Source: Nansenia antarctica (Eukaryota; Chordata; Actinopteri; Argentiniformes; Microstomatidae). Taken from it: DNA of 64,000 nucleotides. The first letter of the stretch is position 1. Each line of letters opens with the position of its first letter. Where the stretch lies: the NCBI GenBank assembly GCA_963989245.1, contig OZ022340.1, forward strand, positions 34,279,710 through 34,343,709. Direction: 5' to 3'. Below, piece by piece: positions 31,804 through 41,812 of this stretch. The position numbers and the translations under genes were made by a program. The notes beneath the pieces were generated by a model. It saw only the letters and a list, made by a program, of their open reading frames with translations, was not told the DNA's origin and ran no database searches.

Positions 31804-32151
31804 GTTGAGAAGGTTTTTACCCAGTATGTTCACCATAGAAATCTCAGTGTTTTATATCTAGTACAGAATTTGTTTTTCCAGGGTAAAACCAGTAGGACAA
31901 TTAGCTTGAACACAAACTATTTAGTGTTATTTAAAAACCCCTGTGATAATAATCAAATCTCTGTATTGGCTAGACAAATGTATCCTGGTAATACTAAATA
32001 TTTTATGGAGTCATTTAAAGATGCTACAGAAGCCCCTTATGGGTATTTGTTGGTTGATTATAAAGCTAAAACGCCAGAGGCCTATCGTCTCAGAACAGCT
32101 TTATGCTCCACTTATCAGGTTGTGTACAAACAGAGGAAGAGGAGTGGCTGA
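31804..32151 (+). pseudogene. packaging ATPase C-terminal stub, copy B
   Basis: 115 codons, differing from copy A at two residues that I can see (Arg to Cys in the KNPRD motif, Gly to Cys near the end). It has no Walker motifs and no start. The change in the conserved KNPRD block fits decay after loss of function. Confidence 0.75.
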
Positions 32152-32152
32152 A

Positions 32153-32485
32153 ATGTCTGCTAGATTAGAACGTCATTTGTCGCTACTACAACTGTTGATG
32201 AAATCTAAGCCGGGGGAAATACGGGCTATTTTAAAGAATGCTTCAAAAGATCTAATTCAGGCATTGTGTGAAGTCGCATTGAACGTGCTGTGTGGTACTA
32301 TTCCTCTATCAAAGACACAATTTAAAAGACTGTCAAAGGTTAAGTCTAATCTGAAAATCATAGCTGACAAAAAGATTCCTATATCGAGAAAAAAGAGGGT
32401 TATCAATCAAGAGGGAGGATTTTTATTACCACTTTTAAGCATAGCTGTACCATTTATCACTAGCTTGCTGTCGAGACAGGGTTGA
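32153..32485 (+). CDS. small basic protein, copy B
   Basis: 110 codons from ATG 32,153. Protein identical to the copy A gene at 20,000. Frame intact, function unknown. Confidence 0.65.
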   Translation: MSARLERHLSLLQLLMKSKPGEIRAILKNASKDLIQALCEVALNVLCGTIPLSKTQFKRLSKVKSNLKIIADKKIPISRKKRVINQEGGFLLPLLSIAVPFITSLLSRQG

Positions 32486-32527
32486 AGCGACATACTACAA
32501 GTGTGTACAAACAACCTACTAGTCATT

Positions 32528-33328
32528 ATGGAGAAAATGTATTTGGTGCCGCAAAGAGATGTGGACAAATTACGTGTTGGAGGTCCAACGACTATCAGAC
32601 AGAGTGCTGAAAATAACATTGATGATTTGATGAGAACCATTTTGAATAGAAACGATTTAACTCCACATGACAAAGCACAGCATTACGCTGTGTTACTACA
32701 GAGATATTTAACATTGGTCAGACAGGGGGATAGTGATGTCAATACTTTAAAACTAATTGTGCCAAACAGCTCAACACTCGAGGATGAAGTGACCCCACAG
32801 CCAGTGGTGTCTACATCTTTTGCTACAGATAACACAGCTTTAGACGTCTTAAATAATTTACCCCTGAGGAGCAAGAAGAATGCCCAACATATTTTGGCCA
32901 AGATGTATAAATCAAGGGTATTAGAGTGGAACGAATCTGGGGAACTTGTGTTGAAAGGGGCAGTCGTGACCGGTTCACACATTTTAGATATTGTTAAACT
33001 AGCGACCATGAGTCAAGCACCTAAAACAAGCGTCAGACCCCACGGTTGGGATGAGTTTGTGCAGGGTTTTTCAGTTTTAAACATACCGCTTTCTACAATA
33101 CCCAATAGACATGTCAAAGACGAGATTAGTGATGTTAAACATTCTAAAACAAATGTTGATGCTGCCATTGGTGCTGTTAAAACCCCTTCTAGGCGCAGTC
33201 TCGCTCTGGCCCCTAAATTCTTAGAGTATGAGGCTTCAGGAACAACGGCCTCTGACAGCCGATCTCGGCGCAAGTCTAAATCAAGGCCAGAATCTCATAG
33301 AGGCTTGTTGTGGCATGATTGGAGCTAG
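32528..33328 (+). CDS. conserved Polinton/adintovirus protein of unknown function, copy B
   Basis: 266 codons from ATG 32,528. Differs from copy A at a few residues (Ala to Val in EDEVTPQ; Trp to Leu in QHILAK; Asp to Val in KTSVRP; Cys to Arg in RSRRKS). Frame intact. Confidence 0.7.
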   Translation: MEKMYLVPQRDVDKLRVGGPTTIRQSAENNIDDLMRTILNRNDLTPHDKAQHYAVLLQRYLTLVRQGDSDVNTLKLIVPNSSTLEDEVTPQPVVSTSFATDNTALDVLNNLPLRSKKNAQHILAKMYKSRVLEWNESGELVLKGAVVTGSHILDIVKLATMSQAPKTSVRPHGWDEFVQGFSVLNIPLSTIPNRHVKDEISDVKHSKTNVDAAIGAVKTPSRRSLALAPKFLEYEASGTTASDSRSRRKSKSRPESHRGLLWHDWS

Positions 33329-33544
33329 ATTTGTTATTTTAATTTCATTTATTTACTTATTTTTGTTTTAACATTTTTAACCCTTGTTAACATTGTGAAT
33401 GTATTTCTGCTACAGCCAATTTGTATACAATGTTTGTATTTTTTTTTAATTGTGAATGACTGTGTATGACTATGTTATTGTTTGACTAAAACCCCTTGCT
33501 TGACTAAATAAAAATGATTGTAATGATACATGAACTCTGATAAT

Positions 33545-34099
33545 TTATTTGACCAACATTTTATTGACATGCACAATCTTACACAATTGTCTGAACATGT
33601 TGAACACAACTAAACACATTATGAACACACACACACACGGTTGCAACTTTTTCACAAAACGTGTTACCATTGTGTCATTTTTAAACAGATTAGAAGAATA
33701 TTTAGATATCAACATATCATAGGTGATGCCTCTACACATGTGATTTAAGAAGTAGATACAGTGTTCACCACATGTGACCGATGTGACATCCTGAACTTGT
33801 TTGTCTGAGAAATGTATCTCGTCACATGACATGTTTAAAAAGTCATAAATCGATTTAGGAAATCTTGAATGATTTGGAGCATTTCCAAAACTGTCAAAAA
33901 AACACCCAACTCTCTCCAATGATATATAAACTGCCAGCCAATGCTCTCCAGGCTGGTCAGAGGGGTGTGTGTTAATTATCATAGCACTAGGTCTTATTTG
34001 TAGAGGTTGCTGGGGCAGTTTATCACAAGCCAAAACACCTAGAAAATGGGTGTTTGCTGATATTGTATCCATGATGGCTGTCAGTTCCACAGTATTCAT
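33545..34099 (-). CDS. adenain-like cysteine protease, copy B (complete)
   Basis: 184 residues from ATG 34,099. All elements of the adenain family are in order: GEHWLAVYI (His), CFFDSFGNAP (Asp plus SFG), CGEHCIYFLNH (Cys). It keeps the nine residues lost from copy A. The C-terminal tail, after the KKLQP stretch, is hydrophobic. It would cleave virion precursor proteins. It lies 5 bp downstream of the major capsid gene on the same strand. Confidence 0.9.
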   Translation of the reverse strand: MNTVELTAIMDTISANTHFLGVLACDKLPQQPLQIRPSAMIINTHPSDQPGEHWLAVYISLERVGCFFDSFGNAPNHSRFPKSIYDFLNMSCDEIHFSDKQVQDVTSVTCGEHCIYFLNHMCRGITYDMLISKYSSNLFKNDTMVTRFVKKLQPCVCVFIMCLVVFNMFRQLCKIVHVNKMLVK

Positions 34100-34104
34100 G
34101 ATGC

Positions 34105-35421
34105 TTAATAGTAATCAACAAAAACCTGTCTGCGATGGGACACTTCAATCATACTATCATATACCGCATAAATTATTAGATTGATGGTATTAGGCAGCGG
34201 GGTCCTGAAACGTGTCTCCAGGCGTATGTTACCACTCTTGATCAATGATAGATGCTGACTATTATCCTCGTCAGGTGTCAGATTAAATGCATAAAGAGTG
34301 TACCCTCTCAGGAAATCGTTACGATCAATGGCCATAGCACTGTTCTTTAAATGTCTCCCTGTTGATAACACCAGTTGATAGAATTCACGAGTCACGCAAC
34401 CATTAGGGAAGTCCGGTTGTAATGGTTTGGTGGGGAACTGGACACCGTCAACATATATTGCCAGATATTCTAGATTATAATTCTTAAAATTGAATGGGTT
34501 CTTGCCATAGTCGCCCGTAAAAGAGTCATTATCAACCATCGCTACCACCACAGACTTGGGTAGGGTTCCTAGAAACAGATTTTCATGGTTTGACACTCTT
34601 GAGCCCGCTGGAATGGAAAAATTCTTAAGGGTGACACGGTCCAGGGGGTATTTGGCAGTGTTCGTTAGCAGTGTCTGTGCATGTCCTAAGCGTACGGCCG
34701 GTGACAATGAAACTTTCTTGACAAATAAGGACGCAGAGATAAGATTCACTTTGTACAACTCATTGTCCGCAGCATCACGCATCAGACAGAATGCATCCTT
34801 TGCTCTAGTCATACGGATTTTAATATCAACACCGTTCAGCATTAACTTTTCCTGAAAAAACATGTCACTGTGTATGGGGGCCATGAGCTCCACCGTGCCA
34901 CTCAGAGCTGTGTATCTCTGTCTGGCTGTTAAACCATCATTAGCCCCGTCTACAGCGTTTAACACATCCATGTGTCCAGCTGTATCCTTGTAAAAAAGCC
35001 CTGTAGAGAATGATGACTTTAATGTCTCCATGTCGTAATTTAGCAAGCATTCTATAAGACAGCGGTAGGGATACGTGTTGCTGCTCTGTGAAATTAGTCG
35101 ATCGCCTAGTGATATGTCAACCTGTGAAAATATTGTAGCTCCAGGATAGTTGATCAGTCCTACTTTAGCGTTAGCACCTATGGCGGTCCCATCTGCTTTA
35201 ACAATTTGCAGTCGTGTAAACAGCATGGTATTGTTTAAATCAATGTAATCGCCGCCTGATCCAGCTATATAAAACTCCAATGGCCCTGTGGGAGTTATCG
35301 CCGATATAGGTGGAATTTCAACATATGTCGATTTCTCTATAGCTGTCTGTGTTAACGGTATCGTAAAAAGATCTAATTCGGATTTGATGCACTCCCCACT
35401 TAGACTATGTAGCAACGCCAT
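34105..35421 (-). CDS. major capsid protein (Polinton PY/hexon-like), copy B
   Basis: 438 residues from ATG 35,421, uninterrupted, three residues different from copy A (His 5, Thr 250, Glu 397 by my count). Same family evidence as copy A. It lies between the core protein gene (2 bp) and the protease gene (5 bp), a tight late-gene-like cluster. Confidence 0.88.
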   Translation of the reverse strand: MALLHSLSGECIKSELDLFTIPLTQTAIEKSTYVEIPPISAITPTGPLEFYIAGSGGDYIDLNNTMLFTRLQIVKADGTAIGANAKVGLINYPGATIFSQVDISLGDRLISQSSNTYPYRCLIECLLNYDMETLKSSFSTGLFYKDTAGHMDVLNAVDGANDGLTARQRYTALSGTVELMAPIHSDMFFQEKLMLNGVDIKIRMTRAKDAFCLMRDAADNELYKVNLISASLFVKKVSLSPAVRLGHAQTLLTNTAKYPLDRVTLKNFSIPAGSRVSNHENLFLGTLPKSVVVAMVDNDSFTGDYGKNPFNFKNYNLEYLAIYVDGVQFPTKPLQPDFPNGCVTREFYQLVLSTGRHLKNSAMAIDRNDFLRGYTLYAFNLTPDEDNSQHLSLIKSGNIRLETRFRTPLPNTINLIIYAVYDSMIEVSHRRQVFVDYY

Positions 35422-35423
35422 CT

Positions 35424-35879
35424 TTAGAATATGTAGTTTGCTCCTCCGTCGAGTGTTCTGACCTGTCGCCTGTGTTCACTTTTAACAACTGCCCTCACAC
35501 TCCTTGTAACAGCCTTTTTCCTCTTCTTTGGACGGGAACCTGGAGGCCCTTGCGGCACCGCCCTGCGCTTGGCTGCTCTCTTACGCTTCATCACAACCAA
35601 CCCAGAACCATCCTGTCTACCCCCTGCTCTGGACATTACTTTTGCGATCACGTCTGACGCTATACTCTTTGCAGCATTCTTGAGGTGTGGTTTGGCTATG
35701 TTGAACCCCTGTTTGAATAACGGAGCTGCGAATCTAAATCTACCTCGAAATATACCCCCTAAACCAGCTCCATGCATCACAACACTCCCTGAAAACCCCG
35801 GTATACCATTACCAGCCTGTGCTTTGTAATAATCTATGTACCGGTTGGGGCTAGGGTCGAAATTGCTGTAAAGGGCCAT
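35424..35879 (-). CDS. basic core/pVI-like virion protein, copy B
   Basis: 151 residues from ATG 35,879. Two residues longer than copy A by a 6-bp duplication in the GRFRFAAP region. Gly-rich centre and basic clusters are the same. Confidence 0.7.
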   Translation of the reverse strand: MALYSNFDPSPNRYIDYYKAQAGNGIPGFSGSVVMHGAGLGGIFRGRFRFAAPLFKQGFNIAKPHLKNAAKSIASDVIAKVMSRAGGRQDGSGLVVMKRKRAAKRRAVPQGPPGSRPKKRKKAVTRSVRAVVKSEHRRQVRTLDGGANYIF

Positions 35880-35914
35880 GGTGTAGCAGTAGTGGCGCTA
35901 GTCTTTTAGACGTC

Positions 35915-36732
35915 TTACACTCTAGCCTTCACTCTTCTGAAATGAAGCTTTGCAACAACTTTACCGTATTTAAAAGGCACACACGCGTTCTGATCTGTCT
36001 TGACCTCTATAACGATATCTGTGATGTGTCCTTTTGTTACAGGCACATAGTGGGCCCTGTCGTGATTGTAACAATCTCTTGATCCTTTCCTGTCATATGT
36101 ACACATCTCAATAACTGGACGTAGTGATCCCCAACGATTTGGTGATTAATTATATCCGTGTAAACATATAGAGTGTAGAATCCTCCATAAATATCTGCAG
36201 GGCGGTGTGCATATATCTTGGTCTGGTTCAAATCTAAAACTTCTTCAGCCAATACATTCTTACCCATAGAACCTCTAGTCGAATCCAACACTCCATATTC
36301 CCCATCATTAATACCATCCGTGTATGATCCTAGTATTAGAGCTAATCTCCCTCTGAATTTTATAGTGTATAAATCCTCCACAGTCATGAACACCTTGTGT
36401 TTTATGGAGCAATAACCGAATATGATGTTGTGTGGTTCTAACACTCTGTCAATCTCTGCTACAAGCTCTGACATCTTTGAGTAGAAACCTTCACGTATCT
36501 GTAACGTCAGTCGCAATGACCTGTTATCTGTTAACTCTAAAAAAGTGTCTTCAACTGTAAATGTCTGCCATGTTCTAGGGTATTGGAATTCTATTAATCC
36601 CACTTGCCATTCGCCTTTTAGTATTAAAGGTTTAGAAATATGTGTCCTATAGTTCGAAATCTTGTTTTCGGGATATACCTTCTGAGAGGCATTGCAAGGT
36701 AATGTCATGTAAAACTCTTCACTCTCAGCCAT
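35915..36732 (-). pseudogene. penton-like minor capsid protein, copy B, frameshifted
   Basis: ATG at 36,732. It carries the same frame break as copy A (here around 36,130), with the conserved C-terminus in the -1 frame ending at 35,915. Identity of the break in both copies dates it before the duplication. Confidence 0.82.
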
Positions 36733-36797
36733 GACTCTACAGAACACCTTCACACACTATGTGTTATGAGCTCTCTCGACTGAAACCCCACACCCGT

Positions 36798-37863
36798 TTA
36801 TATATTGGTGACGTCGCATTCACGAACCCACGAATTGAACTTCGGGGGCCAGCCGAGCCACTTGACCATTACCATGCACACGCCCCTCTGCTTCTTTCGA
36901 CGTAACACCTTCTCGACCTTAAACGCCTTGTCGCTGTCTATCTTGATTTTCTGTAACTCGGCCTCATAAAACGACCCGTCGATAAATTCACCGTCATAAT
37001 CTTTCAATTTGTAAACAGGTGGTATCCTAGCTATCCTTTTTTCTATTGTAAAAAAAACTCTCGGGTGAATAAGCCTTTTCAAAAAAAACTCGCATTTTAG
37101 ACACCCTCACTGTGTCCCCCAAATTATATTTAAAAACAGGATTTTGAGTTACGAATGTCATCCCCCCATACAACGTTTTAAAAACCAATGTTTCGTTTTC
37201 GGTACAAACGTCGATAGGCCTCATTTTAATAGAACGATGGTACGATGTATTGTATGAGCCCACCAAATCCTGCAGAACATCTATGTATCTTTTAGAATTA
37301 GCATAGGTCAAAAACCTCCACATTCGACCCTTAATAGTTCTGTTAAAACGCTCCACCACACTAGCCTTCAACTCACTCGACGTAGCATAATGGTGTATAT
37401 CATACTTGTTTGTTAATTTGTGAAATGTTGAGTTGAAAAACTCAGCCCCCTTGTCTGTTTGTAATTTCAGAGGGCTTGTTCCACATTCCAAAATATTTGT
37501 AAAACCTTGGGCGACAGCCCCAGCAGTCTTATTCTTTAATGGAATGCACCAGGCAAACTTGCTAAATACATCGATACATGTCAGTATAAATCTGACTCCG
37601 TCATTATCGTTTGCATATAACGCCATATCGACCAAATCAGCCTGATATTGTCTATCCTTTCCATAGGCTAACACCTTATTCCTCAGGAAAATAGTTCGTG
37701 TAGGCTTGTGTAATGAATAAGTGTCCTCCCCACATAACCACTCTGTTGCTTCATCACTCACCAATCCTGTAGCTTCACGGACACCACGTTTTAATCGAGA
37801 TTCTCCCCCAAAACACCCCGTAGAAGTAGGGTCGTAATATGTATCCTTCATACTGGTCCCCAT
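36798..37863 (-). pseudogene. integrase with chromodomain, copy B, frame broken before the chromodomain
   Basis: ATG at 37,863. One open frame runs to 37,027 and holds the whole rve core with all three acidic residues (QADLVDM, LQTDKGAEFFN, VVERFNRT), and the downstream NTSYHRSIKMRPIDV block. A private 10-bp deletion after FEKAY shifts the frame, which ends a few codons on. The chromodomain (VKWLGWPPKFNSWV) follows in another frame to 36,798. The catalytic core could still be made, without its chromatin-reading tail. Confidence 0.9.
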
Positions 37864-37968
37864 GGTCTGTATGTACATCTATCACAACTCAGCACACTTA
37901 ATGAAAAGAGTTGTGTTTTGTCCCAATGTTTTTATTTCAACAGAGAGCATAGCCACACTTATTTACAA

Positions 37969-39048
37969 TCACACGGCATCTAGGAACTGTAGAAAAAACA
38001 CACAAGTTGCGATGTCGTCGTTAACCAAGAACCCAGCTAGATCGTCGACGACCTCTGTGACATTGACACATTCATTTTTAGACAGTCTTAACACACAAAC
38101 ATCTGTCACATAGGTACAAAGCCCCACAATACGCCCCACATTGTTACATTTGCCATAAGATTTTAACAATTTTGTAACTAGCAAACCACAAGGTGTTGCG
38201 TCACAAAGCTCCACCATCCGCTCCCACTCGTCACATTTTCCTCTAATTTCAGCCATGGTTTTTTAAAGTTTAGAAAGTCTCTTTCTAACAACAATATTCG
38301 TTGGATCATCTGTGATGACACTGTGGTGTATTTTTACCATGAATTGCATTAGGGCCCAAGGGGGGTTGTATGGCAGCCAGCAAGACGCCCATACGGGTTG
38401 GGACCATTGTAAGCAACCACACACATACTTTGAGTCTCACCCCTCCTGACTAAGTTTAAATTACTTGAAACACACATACCATGAATTTGTATGGGGCTTT
38501 GTAATGTTTACATTTACGTTGTTGGCATTTGGCAGACGCCTTGTCCCAAGGCAACTTTCTTGTAAATACTTGCAGTACTTGCCTGACCGCTCCCTTTCTC
38601 TGAAACAAGGGGGTCTTGCGACAGACCACATGGTCAGACACACACACACACACACACAGGCACGCACACGCACGCGCACACACATACACACACACACAGA
38701 GGTTGAGGAACGATCGATCAGCTCCTTATTGGGGCAAAAGCTGAGGAGGAAGGGGTTGGCTCAAAGGTGAGCTGGGGAGGTATAAAACTTGGAGAGACAG
38801 AAGGATCATTCTCTTTGTCCTCGGAAACCCCCACCGTGATGCCTGTTGTCGATGACCTGATCCTGTGATGACCTGATTGCTGACTTTTTTGAATAAACAG
38901 TCTTAATCTTTGCTCAGAACTTTTCCTCATTTTTGACAATCATCAGAAGACGAAAATATACAACAACACAGCATAGCAACATTGATAAATCAAACTTCAT
39001 GCTCTGCGCATCATAGGTCTTCAGATAGCTCATTAAACAACCCCCCAT
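37969..39048 (-). pseudogene. possible Bcl-2-like gene, copy B, broken by a solo LTR
   Basis: ATG at 39,048. After about 26 codons the frame is split by the LTR at 38,322-38,965. Past the LTR a single-base difference from copy A makes a stop (CTTTAA) 15 bases before an internal ATG, from which 95 codons remain open. Two independent hits leave this copy non-functional. Confidence 0.8.
38322..38965 (+). mobile_element. solo LTR
   Basis: Begins TGTGGTGTATTT and ends TATACAACA (TG...CA), flanked by the 4-bp duplication ACAC (38,318-38,321; 38,966-38,969). It has a TATA box TATAAAA at 38,781 and AATAAA at 38,892, in LTR order. Copy A holds the empty site. It contains a (CA)n tract at 38,638-38,698 and a GGCATTTGGCAGACGCC piece shared with the dispersed repeat at 60.1 kb. 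No internal retroelement sequence remains. Confidence 0.85.
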
Positions 39049-39056
39049 TGTGTCTG

Positions 39057-39872
39057 TCAGATGTTATCTCTCCAGAGGTCTAATGCGTCTCTGACGCTTT
39101 TATCACAGTCTGGCTTAATAAGACATTCGCACATCTGGTGCAATTGCGCACATATGAATTTCACTAACTCCAGCTCAAATAGTATGGACTCCACAACTCC
39201 ACGTACCACTAGGGGGTCGACATGCAAATCGTGCGCTTTCAGGACATGTTGCAGAACGCTGTCCATCGAGCCATCTTCATTCGATCGGTGTAGGCCTAAA
39301 CGATCTTGTATGTATCCAATGTTCATCTCGTAATAGTACACACATGGTTCATATAAACAGGCATGATGTTTCTGGCTGGGGTGGTTAATTTCACAACCAT
39401 AACAGTTTTTTGCTACTTTTGCTCCAATGATATTCTCCAATATACGACAAACAGTAGCCTTGATAAGTCTGTAACCCAGAGCTGTCACACTGCTGGAGAA
39501 CTTCGGACCCCCCGAAAGATCCACCAGCGTCTCCCACTCGGCTCCCGTGGCGAAGTCGTCCATGATCACTGGTTGTGGCTCTAAACTCTCTTTAGAGCTT
39601 GCAGGGTATGAGAGTACAAACAATCCATTCAATCCGCTGGCTTCACTCACACCGGCTTCTTCAGTTATAAAATGATCTGGAACTCCACAATCGACGTCCA
39701 TAGCACACTCATCGAAAAGTGCAAACAGTCCATTCGATCCTCTGGCTTCACCCACACCGGATTCTTTATTTATAAAACGTTCTGGAACTTCACAACAGTC
39801 GTCCACCTCACACTCTTCGAAAAAAGGCTGAGGGACACCCCTTACAGAGCTCTTCTTATAAACTCGACTCAT
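39057..39872 (-). CDS. right-terminal element protein with internal repeat, copy B
   Basis: 271 residues from ATG 39,872, uninterrupted, differing from copy A at about two residues (Val to Ile in ENIIGAK; Ser to Asn in KNCYGCE). It retains the internal duplication and the CYGCEINHPSQKHHACL motif, and is the first gene inside the intact right terminal repeat. Confidence 0.75.
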   Translation of the reverse strand: MSRVYKKSSVRGVPQPFFEECEVDDCCEVPERFINKESGVGEARGSNGLFALFDECAMDVDCGVPDHFITEEAGVSEASGLNGLFVLSYPASSKESLEPQPVIMDDFATGAEWETLVDLSGGPKFSSSVTALGYRLIKATVCRILENIIGAKVAKNCYGCEINHPSQKHHACLYEPCVYYYEMNIGYIQDRLGLHRSNEDGSMDSVLQHVLKAHDLHVDPLVVRGVVESILFELELVKFICAQLHQMCECLIKPDCDKSVRDALDLWRDNI

Positions 39873-39922
39873 TGTTGCGCCTAGTCCTTTCAAGAAAGAT
39901 AACTGACCCCTAACACAAAATG

Positions 39923-40174
39923 TATTTAAACACATTTCAACCCTTGGCTAGTCATTTGGGGCAACCCCTCCTAAACACCTACGTCAACTTTCGTTTTGGC
40001 CCACCCCTCCGTTTGGGGGGTGTGTTATGAACAAATGGCGGGGGGAAATAAACCCTCAAAGGGGGGGCAAATAAACCCCCCCTTCTGTAAAAGATCAATA
40101 CCTTTTATGACCCCCCCCCCATAAAAAAGATCAAAGGAATCGAGATCAAAGAAAAGAGCAGAATACTAACTACT
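39923..40174 (-). repeat. right terminal inverted repeat, intact
   Basis: Inverse of 14,554-14,807, ending AACTACT at 40,174. It includes the TATTTAAAC box (39,923-39,931), 51 bp upstream of the terminal gene's ATG. Confidence 0.92.
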
Positions 40175-40180
40175 ACAGGG
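40175..40180. other. target-site duplication, right (ACAGGG)
   Basis: Exact repeat of 14,548-14,553. Because only the outermost ends are flanked by this duplication, the tandem array arose after a single insertion, or inserted as one unit. Confidence 0.9.
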
Positions 40181-41228
40181 CATGGTTAAAAAGTCCTCAA
40201 CTAGGGCAAAATCTTTTTACTGTTTTTTCCGGATTATGAAAGGGTAGATTCTAAGCTTTAAAATGATGTGTCATACATTGAAATCTGAAACAAGTTGAAG
40301 AAGTCATGGATAGTTTAATGGTGATACCCCCTGAACCACCGTACTGAGATATCTAGCCTCAAACTTCTTCAGAGACGTTTTTCACAGAGGTAATGGGTGG
40401 GAACAATAGCTGGTTAACTCCACCCAATCACTCCCTCAAGACAACCACACCCTCAAGACAACCACTCCCCCATTACACTACCTGTCATTACCTACCTGTC
40501 ATCTGTCAGTGGGGTTGTCAGCTAACCCTCAGGAAGCAAAATTGCAGGTCTGACATGTTTAAATAGCTAAATAATAATAATAATAATAATAAGAAGAAGA
40601 ATAAGAATAATAATAATAATTCAAGATTCATGATTCATCATCATTTTATTGCCATGTGTGCCAAAAGTTTATTACATCCCATTACAAGTACAAGAGAGTA
40701 AAATTCATGGCAATGGAAAAAATTAGGCAAGATACAATTGAGCAATACAATAATAGAATGGTAAAAAATAATAATGTTGTCCGTGTGCATGCATTTATCA
40801 TTATAGTCCATAAAGCATCTAGTGGGACTTCGGCGTAGTTCCTTCCCATCCCATCTGGGCATCAAAGCTGTAATAAAAAAAGAAGACAGTACATTTCAAA
40901 TGATTGCCCACTGTTACCAACACCACTTTTACGAAATAGCCTACTACTATCTTCATAAAATAGAATTGCTTATACAATGACAATGACAAATACCTGAAGT
41001 GCTGGTGACTCTCATCAAGGTGTCATCTCTCAGAACCTTTAACCTCCTCATTCTGTAACACAAATTTCAGGTCAGAGGGGTGGACACTTCTCTAGTGTAG
41101 GTTTTCCATAGACTCAGTGTACTGTACTTGTACTGAAGTACGCTAGTGAAATCATTTCAATTCACAGTATTATTCTACAGCAAATCTACATATCAATGAA
41201 TGAATCATTATTTTTCATTCCACATAAC
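40181..41228. other. no gene seen; (AAT)n microsatellite
   Basis: Right flank of the Polinton-like element. An AAT/AAG microsatellite lies at 40,570-40,621. Nothing else is recognisable. Confidence 0.5.
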
Positions 41229-41233
41229 ATTAC

Positions 41234-41765
41234 CAGGGTTTTTCCTGGCTCAAAATGAGGCGGAGGTGGTACCAGTGGTGTTTGACATCGGGGGGGACCC
41301 ATGAAGCGGGGCTGTCTGGGGGTCCTTAAACGAGGATCAAACACTTAATTTCTTGCATTCTGGTGAATTGCACCAATGTGTGACCTTTCTGCATCAACTT
41401 ATGGTGGAAATGTCATTATTTATGTAAAGGAAAACACAATATTCAGGCACCAGATGACCAATCAAAATATAATGTAATATAATGCAATACTGTATAAGGC
41501 TCTCAGGCATTCTGTACTTTCAAATATGTATTCTCCTTGAGCAGTCAATATCAACTATCAGCTATTTCGCTAGCAAAAACGAAAGCTAACTTATTTGCGA
41601 AACAGCGCCCCCGCCACCACGTCGGCGCAGTGCCGCAATTGCAGTAAGAAATGACAGAAATCCACCGTAGAAAATACGACTGTCAGAGTTTTGTCGAGAG
41701 CTGGAGGCGGCTAGAAATATGACGGAGGCGGCCGCCTCAAAATTCTCTATGCAGGAAAAACCCTG
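41234..41765. mobile_element. non-autonomous DNA transposon with 5-bp target duplication
   Basis: Ends CAGGGTTTTTCCTG and CAGGAAAAACCCTG, perfect inverted repeats, flanked by ATTAC (41,229-41,233; 41,766-41,770). A matching left end recurs at 42,197. No ORF. The CAGGG start and internal pattern suggest the hAT superfamily; the 5-bp duplication is shorter than the usual 8. Confidence 0.75.
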
Positions 41766-41812
41766 ATTACCGTTCATTACAAAAGCATTTACTTTTTCTA
41801 TAATCTATTACA

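Larger units (their letters stand above)
14554..40174. mobile_element. Polinton/adintovirus-like element with internal tandem duplication, 25.6 kb
   Basis: The ends read AGTAGTTAGTATTCT inward on the left and the inverse on the right, flanked by the 6-bp duplication ACAGGG. Polintons typically start with AGT and use 6-bp duplications. The cargo includes a retrovirus-type integrase with chromodomain, adenain-like protease, double-jelly-roll-type major capsid protein, penton-like minor capsid protein, basic core protein and a packaging ATPase stub. That set defines Polintons/Mavericks and adintoviruses. No type B DNA polymerase is visible. The unduplicated element would be about 12.8 kb once the hAT insertion is removed, short for a Polinton and consistent with polymerase loss. 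Copy A runs to 29,057 and copy B from 29,055 to 40,174. It is an old viral or transposon insertion with several broken genes. Confidence 0.93.
29055..40174. repeat. copy B: tandem duplicate of 16,909-29,057 plus the intact right end
   Basis: Nearly identical to copy A base by base, apart from private indels: no hAT insertion, a solo LTR at 38,322-38,965, a 10-bp deletion near 37,070, 27 bp kept in the protease gene, 6 bp extra in the core protein gene. It lacks the left end, left-terminal gene, and promoter and exons 1-2 of the OB-fold gene. Confidence 0.93.

Noticed and set aside
14554..40174. Protein-primed DNA polymerase B gene
   Set aside because: Looked for in all long frames on both strands. 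None shows polymerase motifs, and no unassigned frame is long enough. A profile search for PolB over the six-frame translation would settle it.
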